In this document: positions 27,529 to 37,235 of the stretch, one piece after another | How positions within the stretch are numbered: position 1 is the first letter of the stretch | Layout of the letters: each line of letters opens with the position of its first letter | Assembly: GCA_905235995.1 (NCBI GenBank) | Contig: CAJONI010000062.1 | Span: 1 to 52,322, forward strand | DNA length: 52,322 bases | Reading direction: 5' to 3' | From: an uncultured Bacteroidales bacterium | GTDB taxonomy: Bacteria; Bacteroidota; Bacteroidia; Bacteroidales; UBA932 | Translations under genes and position numbers: made by a program | The notes under the pieces: model-generated | Told to the model about the DNA's origin: nothing | Seen by the model: only the letters and a program-made list of their open reading frames with translations | The model's database searches: none

Positions 27529-28590
27529 ATGAAAGTTCTTCCGAAAAATTTCTGCCTGGGCTTATGCCTGTGTCTCCTCGGTTCCCTGTCCTGCGCCCAG
27601 CCGCAGGCGCGTGCTCCGAAATTTCCTCCGGCAGAGCCTCCGGCCCATGATCCCGTCGCCATCATGTGCGAAGGAACATGGTATCTCTTCAGCACCGGTT
27701 TCGGAATAAACTTCTTCACTTCAACGGACCTCGTCAACTGGACCTGGGCGGGTCGGGTTTTCGAGAATGCTCCCCAATGGGCTGTCGATATGGTGCCCGG
27801 CTATAAAGGCCATACCTGGGCTCCCGACATCGCCTTCCATGACGGGCTATACTATCTATATTATTCGTGCTCCTCGTTCGGGAAGAACGACAGCGCCATC
27901 GGAGTCGCGACCAACCGCACTCTCGATCCCTCCTCTCCCGAATACCGCTGGGAGGACCACGGCTGCGTAGTACGCTCGGTGGCCGGGCGCGACCTTTGGA
28001 ACGCCATCGATCCCAACCTCTTCATCGATGTCGACGGAACAGGCTGGCTTTCCTTCGGTTCGTTTTGGGGTGGGATCAAGCTTGTCAAGCTGGACTCCAG
28101 CCTGACAGGCGTCGCTGAGCCGCAGGTCTGGTATCCTCTGTGCCGTCGCCCCGAAGGGACCACTCCCGACATAGTAAGTACCGACGAAGCTGTCAGGCCC
28201 GACTTCCGCGGAGAGGACTTCCATCCGGGAAATGGAGCTGTCGAAGCCCCGTTCATCGTCAGGCGCGGACCTTGGTACTATCTATTCGTGAGCTACGACC
28301 TCTGCTGCCGCGGCGCAAAGAGTACATATAAGGTAGTGGTGGGAAGGAGTGACTCCGTGAACGGCCCGTATTACGACCGTGAGGGCATCCCCATGATGGA
28401 AGGAGGCGGGACCGTGGTGCTCGCCGGCAATGAACGCTATCCCGGGGTGGGGCATTGCGCGGTGGTGTCGCTCCCTGACGGCGACCGCATGCTCTTCCAT
28501 GGCTACGACAAGAAGAAACGCTACAGCGCCCATCTGCTGGTGCGCCCTCTCTTATGGGACGCCGACGGATGGCCTGTCGTGAATCTATGA
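27529..28590 (+). CDS. GH43_5-type endo-alpha-1,5-L-arabinanase lipoprotein
   Basis: A 353-residue protein. The signal peptide ends GSLSC (Cys22). It is a five-bladed GH43 propeller with catalytic base Asp41 (AHDPVAI), pKa modulator Asp161 (AIDPNLF) and acid Glu239 (VEAPFIV). HTWAPDIAFHDGLYYLYYSCSSFGKNDSAIG is close to the pattern of endo-arabinanases. It would cut alpha-1,5-linked arabinan backbones, probably at the cell surface. It is the first gene after the promoter at 27495, followed after 45 bases by the surface glycan-binding gene and SusCD. Confidence 0.88.
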   Translation: MKVLPKNFCLGLCLCLLGSLSCAQPQARAPKFPPAEPPAHDPVAIMCEGTWYLFSTGFGINFFTSTDLVNWTWAGRVFENAPQWAVDMVPGYKGHTWAPDIAFHDGLYYLYYSCSSFGKNDSAIGVATNRTLDPSSPEYRWEDHGCVVRSVAGRDLWNAIDPNLFIDVDGTGWLSFGSFWGGIKLVKLDSSLTGVAEPQVWYPLCRRPEGTTPDIVSTDEAVRPDFRGEDFHPGNGAVEAPFIVRRGPWYYLFVSYDLCCRGAKSTYKVVVGRSDSVNGPYYDREGIPMMEGGGTVVLAGNERYPGVGHCAVVSLPDGDRMLFHGYDKKKRYSAHLLVRPLLWDADGWPVVNL

Positions 28591-28635
28591 TAAATACCTT
28601 TAACTAATAATCCAACCTATTAAAAATCCAAAAGC

Positions 28636-30357
28636 ATGAAAGCTCTAAAAATGATGCTGAAAGCAATTTGCGCAGTCGTCTTCGCGGCGACGGTGTCGCT
28701 CGGTTGCTCCGGCCTCGAGCCTTATGTCGTTGATGCTCCGGACGATCTTGCCGACAAGATCGCCGAGTATCAGGAAGAAAAGGCCAAGAAGCAGACGGAC
28801 GACTACACCGAGATCGACATTACCGCAACGCTTGTCGGCGCTGAAGACAATTCCTCCGCATGGTGGACCGAATTCAGCCAGTACTTTACCGTTCCCTCCG
28901 GCAAGAAGCTGGTAGTGGAATTTGAAAACTACGGCAGCGGTGAAAACAACTGGAACAACTGGAACGTCTGCGTGTCAACCAAGGCTGAGCGCTCAGGCGA
29001 CGGTTATGCCGAATACTTCGTGCTCCGTTCCGACTGGTACGGATGGGGCAACGCCGACTACAACTCTGCCATGATCGAGTTCGACTATGGCGGACAGGAT
29101 GTCAACTGGGACGAGTTCCGCGAGAAGATGCAGGGCGCCTATGTGACCATGAGTCTCGACCACGCCCGTGCAGGCGTCGCCTTCCTGGAGGTGCACAGCG
29201 TCAGCGTCGACGGGATGGACATCGTGGAGAAATACAACCAGCCCGTCTCCTCCACCGACGATGTCAACCTCTTCCTTATCTGCGACGGCAGCCATTTCCT
29301 TATGAAGAAGGCCTACCTGGTTCCTTCCGAGATCAAGGAGATCCCCGACGAAGATGCCGCCAGCATCATGCTGTCCGGCTTCCCTTCGGCCGTCGAGGTG
29401 GGAACTACGCTCGAGGAGGCCCTGGCCAATGTCAAGGCCGTAGTGACCTTTACCGACAACTCCACTGCCGAAGTCGCCCTTGAGGACGTCACCTTCACCG
29501 CATCTCCCATGTTTGGAGAGAGGGCTGGAGAGGAAGTCGTCGTCTACTCCTACAGCAAGACCAAGCAGGGCAAGTACGGCGTCTCGGTCGGCGGATATGT
29601 GACCGTGCAGGTTACCAACCCCATCGTCGACATCGAAGCCAGTGCCAGCGCCTACGTCATCGGAGACGCGAAGCGGGTCACCCTTTCGCCCAACGGCATA
29701 GTGGTGGTCGGAACCTTCGCCGACGGCTCGCAGACTTTGCTCAGGACCGGTCAGTACACTGTCTCCTTCATGGGTGACAAGGTGGATTACGATGCTGTCC
29801 CCGGCACCTATGCAAGTGCCTACACCGTAACCTATGCCACCTCTTCCGGTCATGAGATCACCACCACCGGTTCCCTGGAGATCGAGAAGAGCATTCTGCC
29901 GGCCCAGACCGAACCCGTGGGCGCTCCCGACTTCACCAACCCCTGGTGGACCACCTTCTCCCGCGACTGGACCGTGGCTCCTGGCACCAGCCAGAGCGTG
30001 AGCATGACCCTCAGTTCCGACAACCTCGGCAACTGGCACAGCCCGTGCACCATCCTTCGCAAGGCTGACGGAACCGAGTACGCTGTAGTCCGCATGGACC
30101 ACTACGGTTGGGGCGGCAGCTACGACGCCAGCATCAAGTCCAGCAACTGGGACTGGGATACCTTCATGAACAATCTGGACGGTTCGCATGTGGCCATCAC
30201 CGTGAGCAACAGTACCGACGGATTTGCGAGCATCCGCTATTCCGTGATCTCCGCCGACGGTACGGTGCACTTCCAGTACTATGACAACCTTGTCGTCGAC
30301 AGCGATGACGTCCAGTTTGCCATCGTCACCGAGGAATCATACCTTGTCTTCGACTAA
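28636..30357 (+). CDS. Surface glycan-binding lipoprotein with two copies of a Trp-rich module
   Basis: A 573-residue protein with a lipoprotein signal (VSLGC, Cys24). No catalytic motifs are seen. Module A (about 66-226) and module B (about 429-573) are diverged copies: both begin with WWTxFS-xxxTVxxG (Trp76/77; Trp437/438), have a central NW, a block EYxVxRxDxYGWG (127-137; 481-492), an NWDxF block (158-161; 505-510) and a C-terminal SxDDVxF. Between them lie two Ig-like segments (about 240-328 and 330-418). The position directly before SusC/SusD and the repeated exposed Trp/Tyr residues suggest a surface glycan-binding protein with two carbohydrate-binding sites for arabinan. I do not recognise a named CBM family; similar domains may exist in databases as uncharacterised lipoprotein domains. 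Confidence 0.75.
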   Translation: MKALKMMLKAICAVVFAATVSLGCSGLEPYVVDAPDDLADKIAEYQEEKAKKQTDDYTEIDITATLVGAEDNSSAWWTEFSQYFTVPSGKKLVVEFENYGSGENNWNNWNVCVSTKAERSGDGYAEYFVLRSDWYGWGNADYNSAMIEFDYGGQDVNWDEFREKMQGAYVTMSLDHARAGVAFLEVHSVSVDGMDIVEKYNQPVSSTDDVNLFLICDGSHFLMKKAYLVPSEIKEIPDEDAASIMLSGFPSAVEVGTTLEEALANVKAVVTFTDNSTAEVALEDVTFTASPMFGERAGEEVVVYSYSKTKQGKYGVSVGGYVTVQVTNPIVDIEASASAYVIGDAKRVTLSPNGIVVVGTFADGSQTLLRTGQYTVSFMGDKVDYDAVPGTYASAYTVTYATSSGHEITTTGSLEIEKSILPAQTEPVGAPDFTNPWWTTFSRDWTVAPGTSQSVSMTLSSDNLGNWHSPCTILRKADGTEYAVVRMDHYGWGGSYDASIKSSNWDWDTFMNNLDGSHVAITVSNSTDGFASIRYSVISADGTVHFQYYDNLVVDSDDVQFAIVTEESYLVFD

Positions 30358-30375
30358 TCTAAAGACTGTACATAT

Positions 30376-33300
30376 ATGAAAAAGATATTCGCATTCATCG
30401 CATTTTGCGGGCTGCTGCTGATGGGTCCCAATGTCCAGCAGGCCTTTGCGCAGGAATTCGTGACTGTCAGCGGTACCGTGGTCGACGACACGGGCGAACC
30501 CGCCCTTGGCGCAGGCGTGGTGGTCAAGGACACCACCACCGGCACCACCACCGACCTTGACGGCAAGTTCACCCTCAGCGTGCCCCTCGGCTGCACACTG
30601 CAAATCATCTACGTGGGCTATGAGACCCTCGAGGTCCAGGTCACCAAGGAAGGCGACCTCGGCAATCTCGTCATCCGTACCGACAGCATACTGCTCGACC
30701 AGGTGGTCGTGATCGGCTACGGTTCCCAGAAGAAGGTCGACCTGACCGGTTCGGTAGCGATCGTCGACGCCGACGAGATGAAGAAAGTCTCCCACTCCAA
30801 CATCTCCACGATGCTGGAAGGCAAGGTGGCCGGCGTGCAGATCACCTCTGACGGCCAGCCTGGCGCCGACCCTGCAGTCCGCATCCGCGGTCTTGGCAGC
30901 TTCGGCAGCACTGCACCTCTCTATGTCATAGACGGCGTGCCCATGGGTACCACCATCCGTGACTTCTCCCCGAACGACATCGAGACCATCCAGGTCCTCA
31001 AGGATGCCTCTGCGGCAGCCATCTACGGTTCCCGTGCAGCAAACGGCGTGGTGATCATCACCACCAAGGGCGGCAAGAAGAACCAGCCCATACATGTCGA
31101 CTACACCGGATATGTGGGTGTCGACAATATCAAGAAGAACGTCTATCAGGTCATGAATTCCGAGCAGTACGGCGAGTTCGTGCGCATGGCGTTCGACAAC
31201 AGCGGCCTCGCGGTTCCCGCCGGCTACGATCAGTACAGCGACCTTTACGTGGATCCTTCCGTGGTCGACACCGACTGGTTCAAGGAGACTTTCAAGACCG
31301 GTATCCGCCAGAACCACAACGTCAACATTTCCGGCGGCGGACAGAACAGCACCTTCAACATCGCGCTTGACTATTTCAACCAGCGCGGCACCATGAAGGG
31401 CGCGGGTCCCAACTACGACCGTTTCACCGCCCGCGTCAACAACACGATGGACATCAAGTTCGTCAAGATCCGCACCGGACTGGTCTACTCCCACAGCAAC
31501 CAGGACAGCATGTCGCTCTCGAACGCCAACGAGTACGTCCAGGGCCTCTACGGCACCCAGTACCCCGTCATGGCTTCCGCACTGCTCATGCCCCCGTCCA
31601 TCAAGGCCTACGACCCCGACACCTGGTTCCTCGACCGCCAGATCTCCGCGGCTTCCGAGTACACCTACGACTCATGGGGCTTCGGTACCTATTATGACAA
31701 TGTGCACGGCGACATCCGTATGACAAACCCGCTGCTGTACAACAACCTCCTGGAACGCAACACCCTCGTCGACCGCATCGTGGCCACCGGCAGCGTCGCA
31801 GTCGACATCCTGGACATGTTCGGCCACAAGAACGACAACCACAAACTGGACTACAACCTGAACCTCTCCTACAGCAAGACCATCGCCAAGGACTTCACTT
31901 TCGTCCCGTCGTTCATCCAGAGCACGACCAACTACCTGTCGAAGAGCAACGAACGCCTCACTCAGGGCTACCGCAGCTACGGCGACTTCCTGGTTGAGAA
32001 CTACATCACCTACGACGGAAAGTTCGGACTCAATCACCTCAACGCCGTCATCGGCATGACCTTCGAGCGCGAGCTCACCCACAACCTGACAGCATGGGGC
32101 AACAACATGCCTGAGCCGTACTACCTGCAGGTGGGCAACGCCGCCGACCGCGACGCCAGCTCCTCCGAGTTCGAGCACGTGCTGGCTTCATACATCGGCC
32201 GACTGACCTACGACTACGACGGACGCTACCTCTTCCAGGCCACTGTCCGCCGTGACGGTTCCTCCCGCCTTTCCACGGGCAACCATTGGGACTGGTTCCC
32301 TTCAGCCTCCATCGGCTGGCGCATCGACAGGGAGCCTTTCTTCAATGTTGACAAGAACCTGGTGAGCCTCCTGAAGTTCCGTGCAAGCTACGGTATCCTC
32401 GGTAACGAGAACATCGGTGAATACCAGTACATGGACACAATGGCCCGCGGCAACTACACCTACAGTTTCGGCGGCCAGAAGGTGACCGGCTCATCGATTT
32501 CCAACTATGTGAACACGGCCATCCGCTGGGAGAAGAAGAAGACCCTCGACATCGGTATGGACTACGCCATGTTCGGCGGCGCCCTCGAGATCAACATGGA
32601 CTACTACAACTCCCTCTCGGAAGACCTGCTCTACAGTGTGCCTGTCCCGGCAGAGGCCGGCGCCACCAACGAGACCGTGACCATGAATGCCGCTTCCATG
32701 CGCAACACCGGCTTCGAACTCTCCGCTTCCTATCGCAACTACAGCCGCGACTTCAAGTATGAGTTCTCCGGCAACGTCACCTTCCCGAAGAACAAGGTGG
32801 TCTCCCTCGGTCCTTCCGGCGAGTCCCGCACCGACGGTTACACCCGCACCGAGCTCGGCGCTGAGGTGGGCCGCTTCTACGGCTATGTGTACGAAGGTAT
32901 CTTCCAGGACCAGAGCCAGATCGACAACCGCGTGAACGACCTCGGACAGCGTGTGATCCAGAGTGGCGCCCAGCCGGGCGACGTGGCATACAAGGACGTC
33001 AACAACGATGGCCAGATCACTTCCGACGACCAGACCTTCATCGGCAGCGGTATGGCGAAGGTGCAGTTCGGCCTCAGCGCCCGCTTCGAGTACAAGGGCT
33101 TCGACCTGAGCCTCTCGACCTTCGGCGCCGCGGGCTACCAGCTCCTCGACTTCGTCGACGTGACCCTGCGCAGCTCCTACGGCATGACCAACCGCAGCGT
33201 CGAACTGATGAATGCATGGACTCCTGAGAATCCCAGCACCACTGTCCCCCGTGTGTACTACAAGTCCACCGGTACCATCACCAACGACATGTTCAGCTCC

Positions 33301-33555
33301 CGCTACCTGCAGAACGGAGCCTACTGGAAGATCGCAAACGTGGAGTTCGGCTACAACCTTCCCCAGGGCATCTTCGGCGAGAAGGCCTTCATCCAGGGCG
33401 GCCGCATCTACCTCTCCGGTCAGAACCTCTTCACCCTGAGCCGCTACCGTGGCTACAACATCGACTTCGCAGGCGGTGCCTTCACCCCTGGCTACAACTA
33501 CTGCTCGTACCCTGCACCGAGAACCTTCATGCTGGGTCTGAAGCTTTCCTTCTAA
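30376..33555 (+). CDS. susC: SusC-like TonB-dependent outer-membrane transporter
   Basis: A 1059-residue protein with a cleavable signal peptide (ends AFAQE). A carboxypeptidase-D-like domain (VSGTVVDDTGEPALGAGVVVKDTTTGTTTD, about 29-105) is followed by a plug domain with the SusC signature (LDQVVVIGYGSQKKVDLTGSV; LYVIDGVP; IETIQVLKDASAAAIYGSRAANGVV) and a long beta-barrel ending in PAPRTFMLGLKLSF with terminal Phe. It imports oligosaccharides across the outer membrane using TonB energy, with the SusD protein as lid. The neighbours are arabinanases, so arabino-oligosaccharides are the probable cargo. The length is normal for the family. Confidence 0.95.
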   Translation: MKKIFAFIAFCGLLLMGPNVQQAFAQEFVTVSGTVVDDTGEPALGAGVVVKDTTTGTTTDLDGKFTLSVPLGCTLQIIYVGYETLEVQVTKEGDLGNLVIRTDSILLDQVVVIGYGSQKKVDLTGSVAIVDADEMKKVSHSNISTMLEGKVAGVQITSDGQPGADPAVRIRGLGSFGSTAPLYVIDGVPMGTTIRDFSPNDIETIQVLKDASAAAIYGSRAANGVVIITTKGGKKNQPIHVDYTGYVGVDNIKKNVYQVMNSEQYGEFVRMAFDNSGLAVPAGYDQYSDLYVDPSVVDTDWFKETFKTGIRQNHNVNISGGGQNSTFNIALDYFNQRGTMKGAGPNYDRFTARVNNTMDIKFVKIRTGLVYSHSNQDSMSLSNANEYVQGLYGTQYPVMASALLMPPSIKAYDPDTWFLDRQISAASEYTYDSWGFGTYYDNVHGDIRMTNPLLYNNLLERNTLVDRIVATGSVAVDILDMFGHKNDNHKLDYNLNLSYSKTIAKDFTFVPSFIQSTTNYLSKSNERLTQGYRSYGDFLVENYITYDGKFGLNHLNAVIGMTFERELTHNLTAWGNNMPEPYYLQVGNAADRDASSSEFEHVLASYIGRLTYDYDGRYLFQATVRRDGSSRLSTGNHWDWFPSASIGWRIDREPFFNVDKNLVSLLKFRASYGILGNENIGEYQYMDTMARGNYTYSFGGQKVTGSSISNYVNTAIRWEKKKTLDIGMDYAMFGGALEINMDYYNSLSEDLLYSVPVPAEAGATNETVTMNAASMRNTGFELSASYRNYSRDFKYEFSGNVTFPKNKVVSLGPSGESRTDGYTRTELGAEVGRFYGYVYEGIFQDQSQIDNRVNDLGQRVIQSGAQPGDVAYKDVNNDGQITSDDQTFIGSGMAKVQFGLSARFEYKGFDLSLSTFGAAGYQLLDFVDVTLRSSYGMTNRSVELMNAWTPENPSTTVPRVYYKSTGTITNDMFSSRYLQNGAYWKIANVEFGYNLPQGIFGEKAFIQGGRIYLSGQNLFTLSRYRGYNIDFAGGAFTPGYNYCSYPAPRTFMLGLKLSF

Positions 33556-33571
33556 GATGTTACATTTGATA

Positions 33572-35365
33572 ATGAACAAGCATATGAAAAAAATAACGAT
33601 TGCTCTGGCGGTCCTTGCCGTTCTGGTTTCCATGGCTTCCTGCGATTCCCAGCTGGATGTCAAGAACCCCAACAACCAGACCACCTATGACTTCGGCTAC
33701 ACCGAGTCCGACCTCCAGGAGGCCATCATCGCCTGCTACAACCGCATTCGTCTGGAAGGGACTTTCGCCCGCGTGGGCTACACCCTCGACGCAGTCCGCG
33801 GCGACGAGGTATGGAATGCCTCCCAGCAGTGGTACCTTCCCTACGACAACCTCAACTCCAACGGCCAGATCGACATCGGCGACCAGTGGCCCTGGCGTGA
33901 CAATTTCCATGTCGTGAACCGTTGCAACCTGGTGCTTTCCCGCATAGAACAGATGAACGTGGTGTCCGACAACCTCAAGCGCATCCAGGGACAGGCCCTG
34001 TTCCTCCGCGCGTTGGCCTACTACAATCTGGCCACCTACTACCAGGAGGTTCCCCTCTTCACCGACTACGGCCAGTACTCTTCCATCGAGTCGATGTATG
34101 CCGAGAACGTGAGCCAGGACGAGGTCTTCGACCAGATCGAGGCCGACCTGCTTCAAGCCATCGACCTGCTTCCTCCCAAGACCGCCGGTGGAGAATGGGC
34201 CAAAGGCCGCGCCAACCAGGGCGCAGCAGCCGGCTATCTTGCCCGCGCCTACATGTTCCGTCACAAGTACAGCGAGGCTCTCGTCTATCTGGACAACATA
34301 ATCAACGGCTCCTATGGCAGCTATGCCCTGACCGCCGACTACGGTGACAACTTCCGCGAGGGCTCCCAGTACGAGAACAACGTGGAAAGCATCTTCGAGG
34401 TCCAGTTCCTCGACTACGGACAAGGCGGCTCCGACGAGGAGTGGACCCCTGTAAACATTTCGACCAACGCCACGCAGGGCCACGCCGTGGAATCGAACTA
34501 CGGCTCCCAGGAGCTTGGCAGCTGGGGCGACCTTGCCGCATCCCCTTGGCTCTACAACCTTTTCAAGGCTGAGCGTTGCACCGACGGCACCCTCGATCCC
34601 CGTCTCTACTGGACCATCGTGACCTACGAACCCGAGTACTCCTCCTACACCGGCACTACGAACGCCGCCTATCCCAATGGAGGCGACCCTCGCAGCAACG
34701 TAGTGTACCAGCAGGAGATTACCAGGACTCCGCGCTGCAACAACACGCAGGGTGGCATGTCCATCGCCAAGTTCACGAATGCCCGCAACAATATCTATGC
34801 GAGCATCACCACGGGCCTGCATTGCGGTGTCAACCTCCGCCTGATGCGCTACTCCGACGTGCTGCTGCGCGCCGCCGAGTGCATCAACGAGATATCGGGT
34901 CCCACCGCCCAGGCCATCGAGTACATTAACATCGTGCGCCGTCGCGCCGGCCTTGCCGACCTCGACCTGGCCGACTTCGGAAGCAGCAAGGACAAGCTCT
35001 TCGAGCAGATCGCCAACGTGGAGCGTCCCAAGGAGTTCGGTTGCGAGAACGGACGCGGCATCGACCTGATCCGCTGGGGCTTCTTCTATGACGCAGGACG
35101 TTTCGCACAGCTCTGCCAGCACAGCTGCTACATGCTGGACACCGGGGAAGGGACGCCCGTTTCCACCCAGGAGCTGACCGTCGAGACGGCCTCCGACTAC
35201 TCCTACAAGTACTACACCGACGGCTTCGAGTACTTCCCGATCTTCCAGGGAATCCGCGACGCCAACAAGAACATCCACGGTAACTCTGCCAACAACCACA
35301 GCAGCAATGCTGAAGCCTGGAAGCAGAAGTATGGAAACGTTCATCCGGTAGTGTCGCTTCAGTAG
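33572..35365 (+). CDS. susD: SusD/RagB-like outer-membrane lipoprotein
   Basis: 597 residues from the ATG at 33572; ATGs at 33557 and 33584 are alternatives in the same frame. The signal peptide ends SMASC. SusD family features include LDVKNPNNQTTYDFGYTESDLQEAI, RAYMFRHKYSEALVYLDNIING (TPR-like helices), NLRLMRYSDVLLRAAECINEISG and the C-terminal ENGRGIDLIRWGFF. It forms a complex with the SusC transporter and binds the incoming oligosaccharide. It is 16 bases downstream of susC and is followed by a strong terminator. Confidence 0.95.
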   Translation: MNKHMKKITIALAVLAVLVSMASCDSQLDVKNPNNQTTYDFGYTESDLQEAIIACYNRIRLEGTFARVGYTLDAVRGDEVWNASQQWYLPYDNLNSNGQIDIGDQWPWRDNFHVVNRCNLVLSRIEQMNVVSDNLKRIQGQALFLRALAYYNLATYYQEVPLFTDYGQYSSIESMYAENVSQDEVFDQIEADLLQAIDLLPPKTAGGEWAKGRANQGAAAGYLARAYMFRHKYSEALVYLDNIINGSYGSYALTADYGDNFREGSQYENNVESIFEVQFLDYGQGGSDEEWTPVNISTNATQGHAVESNYGSQELGSWGDLAASPWLYNLFKAERCTDGTLDPRLYWTIVTYEPEYSSYTGTTNAAYPNGGDPRSNVVYQQEITRTPRCNNTQGGMSIAKFTNARNNIYASITTGLHCGVNLRLMRYSDVLLRAAECINEISGPTAQAIEYINIVRRRAGLADLDLADFGSSKDKLFEQIANVERPKEFGCENGRGIDLIRWGFFYDAGRFAQLCQHSCYMLDTGEGTPVSTQELTVETASDYSYKYYTDGFEYFPIFQGIRDANKNIHGNSANNHSSNAEAWKQKYGNVHPVVSLQ

Positions 35366-35385
35366 GATTTCTGAAAAGGATTGAT

Positions 35386-35393
35386 TATATTTG
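35386..35393 (+). promoter_or_regulatory. Promoter-like -7 element (TATATTTG) upstream of a terminator
   Basis: A TAnnTTTG match between susD and the next gene. The predicted start (about 35400) is immediately before the hairpin at 35403, so a transcript from here would meet the terminator at once. It may be the promoter of the downstream operon with an attenuator, or chance. Confidence 0.35.
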
Positions 35394-35402
35394 TATATTC
35401 AT

Positions 35403-35434
35403 GGTGGCCCGTCCACAAAGCGGGCCACCTTTTT
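35403..35434 (+). terminator. Factor-independent terminator after susD
   Basis: GGTGGCCCG (35403-35411) pairs perfectly with CGGGCCACC (35421-35429) across a nine-base loop, followed by TTTTT. This is the clearest terminator in the window. It should end or reduce the susCD transcript before the downstream arabinanase and arabinose genes. Confidence 0.85.
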
Positions 35435-35456
35435 CTAAAAAGATAGAAACCTAGTC

Positions 35457-37226
35457 ATGATGAAATGGTCAAGGATATTGTGTGCAGCGCTGGCGGCAGG
35501 TATGCTGGCCTGGGCCTGCGAGGATCCTTCCAATGAAACCGGCATAAAGACCGATCCGGTGGTACCTCCTCCCGTGCCGAACCCCGAAACCGGCTACAGC
35601 GCCATCAGTCCCTACAGCACAGGCAACTGGGCCGGAACCGCTGCGGAACCTGCGGTAAGCGACGGCGCGACCATTCCTGATTTCCGGGACGACTACCGCA
35701 GCATCTCATCCTGGGCCAACCACGACCAGTGGAACCTCGCCAACGTACACGACCCCAGCATAGCTTATTATAAAGGCTACTACTACATGTTCAACACGGA
35801 CGCCTCGTATGGCAACGAGCATCTCAAGGGCACCCTGGGGCACGTACATTTTCCCGGCAAGCGTTCCAAGGACCTTGTCAACTGGAGCTACGTGCCCGGC
35901 CCGTTCTCCAACGCTCCCACCTGGGTCGCCACCCGCCTGAACGAGATCCGCAAGAAGATGGACCTGCCCGACATCACCGCAGCCAACATCTCCTACGGTT
36001 ACTGGGCCCCGGTAGTCCGTACGGTGGGCGACAAGCTCCGCATGTACTATTGCATAGTGGTCGACAATTACATCAAGACCGGAAAGCCCGTTTCGGAAGC
36101 TTTCGACGGTTCCTGGACCGAACGGGCCTTCATAGGCATGTGTGAAACCACGGATCCTGCCAGCGGCAACTGGACCGACTACGGCTTCGTGACCTGCTCC
36201 TCATCCGACAAGGGCAAGGACGGCTGGTCGCGGGCTTCTGTCTCCGACTGGAACGCCTATTTCTACTATAACGCGATTGACCCGACCTACATCGTCGATC
36301 CCCAGTCCGGAAAGCATTTCCTGATCTACGGCTCCTGGCACAGCGGCTTCGCAAGGCTGGAGCTCAATCCCACGACCGGCATGCCTGTAAGCGACCTGGG
36401 AGATCCCTGGGCTGACAATGTCTCCGGCATAACCTCCCGCTTCGGCTCCCTTGTAGGAACCCGTACTTCCGGTTCCCGTTGGCAGGGCAGCGAGGCCCCC
36501 GAGATTGTCTACAAGGATGGCTACTACTATCTCTTCATGGCCTACGACGCACTGGACGTACCCTACAATACCCGCGTGGTGCGCGCCAGCAGCATCGAAG
36601 GCCCCTACACCGACATCACCGGACGCAACTTCACCAACGGCCGCGGCGACTGCTACCCGATAGTGACCCATCCCTACAAGTTCTCCAAGGGTACAGGCTG
36701 GGTGGGAATCTCCCACTGCTGCATCTTCCAGCAGGAAGGCACCGGCGACTGGTTCTACGCATCCCAGGCCCGGTTCCCCACGACGGCGGGCGGCAACGCG
36801 CCCAATGCCGTGATGATGGGTCACGTGCGCCGCATAGTCTGGTGTCCCTCGTCAGCGGAGAATCTCGACGACCTCTGGCCCATAGCCCTGCCCGAGCGCT
36901 ACGCAGGCCTGAACAAGGAACCCGTCAAGGCTGAAGATATCCCCGGCAAATGGGAGCACATCAACCTCAAGTACGACTACGGCAAGCAGGACACTTCCGT
37001 AAACATCGAGCTCAAGGCCGACGGCAGCGTCTCCGGATCGCTCTCCGGCAGCTGGAGCTTCGACGAGGACAAACAATATCTTACCCTGAACGCCTCCGGC
37101 AAGACCGTTGTGCTGGTTGTCTCCCATGAAGTCGACTGGGAGGCCCCCCCCCGCGTGAACACAGTCGTATATGCCGGAACAGAAAAGACCCTTAACGCCA
37201 CCTGGTGGGGCAAAAAAGTTGAATAA
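35457..37226 (+). CDS. GH43_4-type arabinanase lipoprotein
   Basis: A 589-residue lipoprotein (AWACED, Cys21) with a Pro-rich linker (35-43). The GH43 catalytic residues are Asp99 (VHDPSIAY), Asp275 (AIDPTYIV) and Glu346 (SEAPEIVY). The long loops (NAPTWVATRLNEIRKKMDLPDITAANISYGYWAP) are typical of the larger subfamily 4 endo-arabinanases, such as those of the Bacteroides thetaiotaomicron arabinan locus. A C-terminal beta domain (about 485-589, IPGKWEHINLKYDYG... to TLNATWWGKKVE) accompanies it, as in those enzymes. A run of nine C (37144-37152) lies in this domain and is read in frame. It begins the second plus-strand arabinan operon, after the terminator. Confidence 0.87.
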   Translation: MMKWSRILCAALAAGMLAWACEDPSNETGIKTDPVVPPPVPNPETGYSAISPYSTGNWAGTAAEPAVSDGATIPDFRDDYRSISSWANHDQWNLANVHDPSIAYYKGYYYMFNTDASYGNEHLKGTLGHVHFPGKRSKDLVNWSYVPGPFSNAPTWVATRLNEIRKKMDLPDITAANISYGYWAPVVRTVGDKLRMYYCIVVDNYIKTGKPVSEAFDGSWTERAFIGMCETTDPASGNWTDYGFVTCSSSDKGKDGWSRASVSDWNAYFYYNAIDPTYIVDPQSGKHFLIYGSWHSGFARLELNPTTGMPVSDLGDPWADNVSGITSRFGSLVGTRTSGSRWQGSEAPEIVYKDGYYYLFMAYDALDVPYNTRVVRASSIEGPYTDITGRNFTNGRGDCYPIVTHPYKFSKGTGWVGISHCCIFQQEGTGDWFYASQARFPTTAGGNAPNAVMMGHVRRIVWCPSSAENLDDLWPIALPERYAGLNKEPVKAEDIPGKWEHINLKYDYGKQDTSVNIELKADGSVSGSLSGSWSFDEDKQYLTLNASGKTVVLVVSHEVDWEAPPRVNTVVYAGTEKTLNATWWGKKVE

Positions 37227-37235
37227 AACCTGAAC

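Noticed and set aside
33561..33568. TACATTTG, a perfect TAnnTTTG match between susC and susD
   Set aside because: It lies only three bases before the chosen susD start in a 16-base gap within a clear operon; most likely chance.
33560..35344. Minus-strand open frame of 594 codons opposite susD
   Set aside because: It is an exact shadow of the SusD gene in a GC-rich genome, without motifs, start context or promoter.
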